Positions 62,442 through 64,000 of a stretch of 64,000 bases of DNA are shown piece after piece. The notes under the pieces are model-generated. The model had not been told where the DNA came from. It was given only the letters and a program-made list of their open reading frames with translations, and ran no database searches. The stretch is taken from positions 1 through 64,000 of the IMG/VR virus record IMGVR_UViG_3300023178_000017; one strand, 5' to 3'. The first letter of the stretch is position 1; each line of letters opens with the position of its first letter. The DNA is from a virus. The translations under genes and the position numbers were made by a program.

Positions 62442-63965
62442 TTACATTTCAATGATCAGTTTGATATCTTCAATCTGATCGGCTGCCCTTGACACAGGAC
62501 CTCTATTCTCAACATAGAGAATATCACCAGTAAATCTTCTCATCTCTGGATGATCTGCATCTACACCAGCGGCATTCACTGAAGTTACAATTGAACCAGA
62601 AGCATTGATGTAAATATCATCATTGTTTTGGAACAATATAAACTCACCACCGCCATTTGCTATCGGTTGATAACTTATAATATTACCTGACTTAGATACA
62701 ACTCTACCAACTGCTGTTGATGCGTTGTTTGTTGTACTATCTGTTATAATATCATCTACTGATATACCTGAAGCACTACCAACTGTAATTCTATTTGTTA
62801 CAGTCATTGTTGATAGTGTTGAAATAGCACCGTCTGAGTCTTGTAAAGGATTTTTAATTAGACCAATTTGTCTAAAATCGTTGTCTGTTGGGAAATCACC
62901 TGAGCCTTCGCCAAACTCTAATCTTGAGTTTACTACTACGAAGTTACCGCCTAGTTCGTCAACTGGATTTGCACCATGACCACCAATTGGTGACATTACA
63001 ACGTGAACTTCTGCACCTGAACCTGATGCTATAGGTGTAGCAGCTGAGTCATCTACGATGTTTGCATCGATAGTATCTAATGATGCACGTCTGTAACCTG
63101 AACCGTATGATGATGAATCTTTAAAATATGCATCTACTAATTCACCTGAGTCAAATGATAATGTTACAACAGCACCTGAACCGTCACCTTGGACTGGAAT
63201 GTCACATGTGAATGTACTTGAACCTCCACTTGTCGCAGTATAACCTGAACCAGCAGATTTAACAATATATCTAAACACTGCACCGTCAACCGCATCGTTT
63301 TCTACATCCCATTGAGCAGAACCGTCATCGGTTGCTGATGAACCGAATCCACCGTTTGTACCGATACCAGCAATTCCTGATTTAGCACCGAGAGTCTTTA
63401 CAGGAATAAAATCGTTAGTTACAAATTTAATAACATCTGAGGCAGTAATTTGATACATAAATTTCCACATATATCCGTCTGAGGTAGTTTCAGGATCAGT
63501 GGTACTAACTGAAGTTGGTTGGTCTGTTGAATTAACAGGATTTACACCGCTATAAGGTGTTTTTAAACACTTATAGACTTTATATTCGTCTGTAATTATA
63601 TAACCCTTACCATCAAACCAGTTCACTATTGAACCGTCTGAACTTGAAGGTACTGCTGTACCTACACCGTAATCGTCTCTATACTCGTCATATACTGTAC
63701 CTGATGTCCAGTCATATCTTACAAGTCCGTGTGATACATCACCTGAAGAAACTTGTTTAAGAGCAATCATATTTGATTGTGCTCCTAATATTTCCTCTAC
63801 TGAATTGTTTGGACTTGGTGGGTTATTATCGTCAATTGATGAATCATCAGCATCTACCCATGCGTGTGATCTACCAATGAATATGTAATTTTTAGAATCG
63901 CTGAAATCTGCAACAAATTCTTTTGCATTGTGCGTTCTAAAATTCTCTAAAATTATTGCTGCCAT
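62442..63965 (-). CDS. 8: gp8 baseplate wedge
   Basis: 507 aa. NYIFIGRSHAWVDADDSSID and PPSPNNSVEEI match gp8's FITFGRSEPW and PPYPTDSV; the C-terminus DILYVENRGPVSRAADQIED matches the T4 gp8 ending MIYMENRPPI...DQTEEI. Longer than T4 gp8 (334 aa), as in cyanophages. Confidence 0.85.
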   Translation of the reverse strand: MAAIILENFRTHNAKEFVADFSDSKNYIFIGRSHAWVDADDSSIDDNNPPSPNNSVEEILGAQSNMIALKQVSSGDVSHGLVRYDWTSGTVYDEYRDDYGVGTAVPSSSDGSIVNWFDGKGYIITDEYKVYKCLKTPYSGVNPVNSTDQPTSVSTTDPETTSDGYMWKFMYQITASDVIKFVTNDFIPVKTLGAKSGIAGIGTNGGFGSSATDDGSAQWDVENDAVDGAVFRYIVKSAGSGYTATSGGSSTFTCDIPVQGDGSGAVVTLSFDSGELVDAYFKDSSSYGSGYRRASLDTIDANIVDDSAATPIASGSGAEVHVVMSPIGGHGANPVDELGGNFVVVNSRLEFGEGSGDFPTDNDFRQIGLIKNPLQDSDGAISTLSTMTVTNRITVGSASGISVDDIITDSTTNNASTAVGRVVSKSGNIISYQPIANGGGEFILFQNNDDIYINASGSIVTSVNAAGVDADHPEMRRFTGDILYVENRGPVSRAADQIEDIKLIIEM

Positions 63966-63984
63966 TTTTTTGTAACTCCTCGGT

Positions 63985-63992
63985 TATTTATA
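63985..63992 (-). promoter_or_regulatory. T4-type late promoter before gp8
   Basis: TATAAATA, then about 19 nt including AGGAG to the ATG at 63965. Confidence 0.7.
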
Positions 63993-64000
63993 AACTATTT

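Overview
The window is 64 kb of a T4-like myovirus genome, AT-rich and densely packed, most likely a marine phage of a streamlined AT-rich host of the SAR11 or OM43 type. The phage identity rests on an almost complete set of T4 core genes (gp8, 13-23, 44-47, 55, 62, RegA, UvsW, UvsY). The marine, cyanophage/pelagiphage-like assignment rests on CobS/CobT-like genes, several 2-oxoglutarate oxygenases, a phage peptide deformylase, marine-type tail fibres, a DUF4815-like giant structural protein and curli-secretion genes. The host is an inference; nothing in the window proves it.

Layout. Almost everything is on the minus strand. 1-4447: a curli-like export cluster (two small membrane proteins, CsgF, CsgG, a curlin-like protein, a FecR-domain protein, a 48-aa membrane protein and a second curlin-repeat protein cut by the window edge). 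4456-4793: a plus-strand island with a palindromic late promoter, two tandem glutamine (glnA-type) riboswitch aptamers, a 50-aa basic peptide and a bidirectional terminator. 4803-8764: small membrane genes, then regA, gp62, small coupled ORFs, gp44 and gp45. 8742-14129: CobS-like AAA+ ATPase, CobT-like VWA/HExxH protein, a 2OG oxygenase and peptide deformylase, with sigma70-like early promoters. 14138-22242: gp46/gp47, the late sigma factor gp55, small membrane and EF-hand proteins, UvsW, a 2OG oxygenase, UvsY and a tail-tube-like protein. 22561-23400: a lone plus-strand glycosyltransferase. 23446-36430: head, neck, tail and packaging genes in T4 order (23, 22, 21, 67/68-like, 20, 19, 18, 17, 16, 15, 14, 13). 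36440-40881: two more 2OG oxygenases, a conserved phage protein and a ParB-like/glycosyltransferase fusion. 40911-55639: tail-fibre-like proteins and four unusual Pro/Tyr/Arg/Gln-rich short-repeat proteins, one ending in a Hint (intein-like) domain. 55636-63965: a 2255-aa structural protein and gp8 baseplate wedge.

Regulation. gp55 is present, and exact T4-type late boxes TATAAATA lie before many structural genes. Three stand only 5-6 nt before the ATG, which predicts nearly leaderless mRNAs. Both plus-strand genes start from palindromic late-box elements that can fire in both directions. TTGACA-N18-TAGGAT promoters precede the CobS and CobT genes.

The strongest candidates for new biology are the tandem glutamine-riboswitch/peptide unit, the Hint-bearing short-repeat protein family, and the curli-type export cluster. 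All calls come from reading the sequence; no database search was run.
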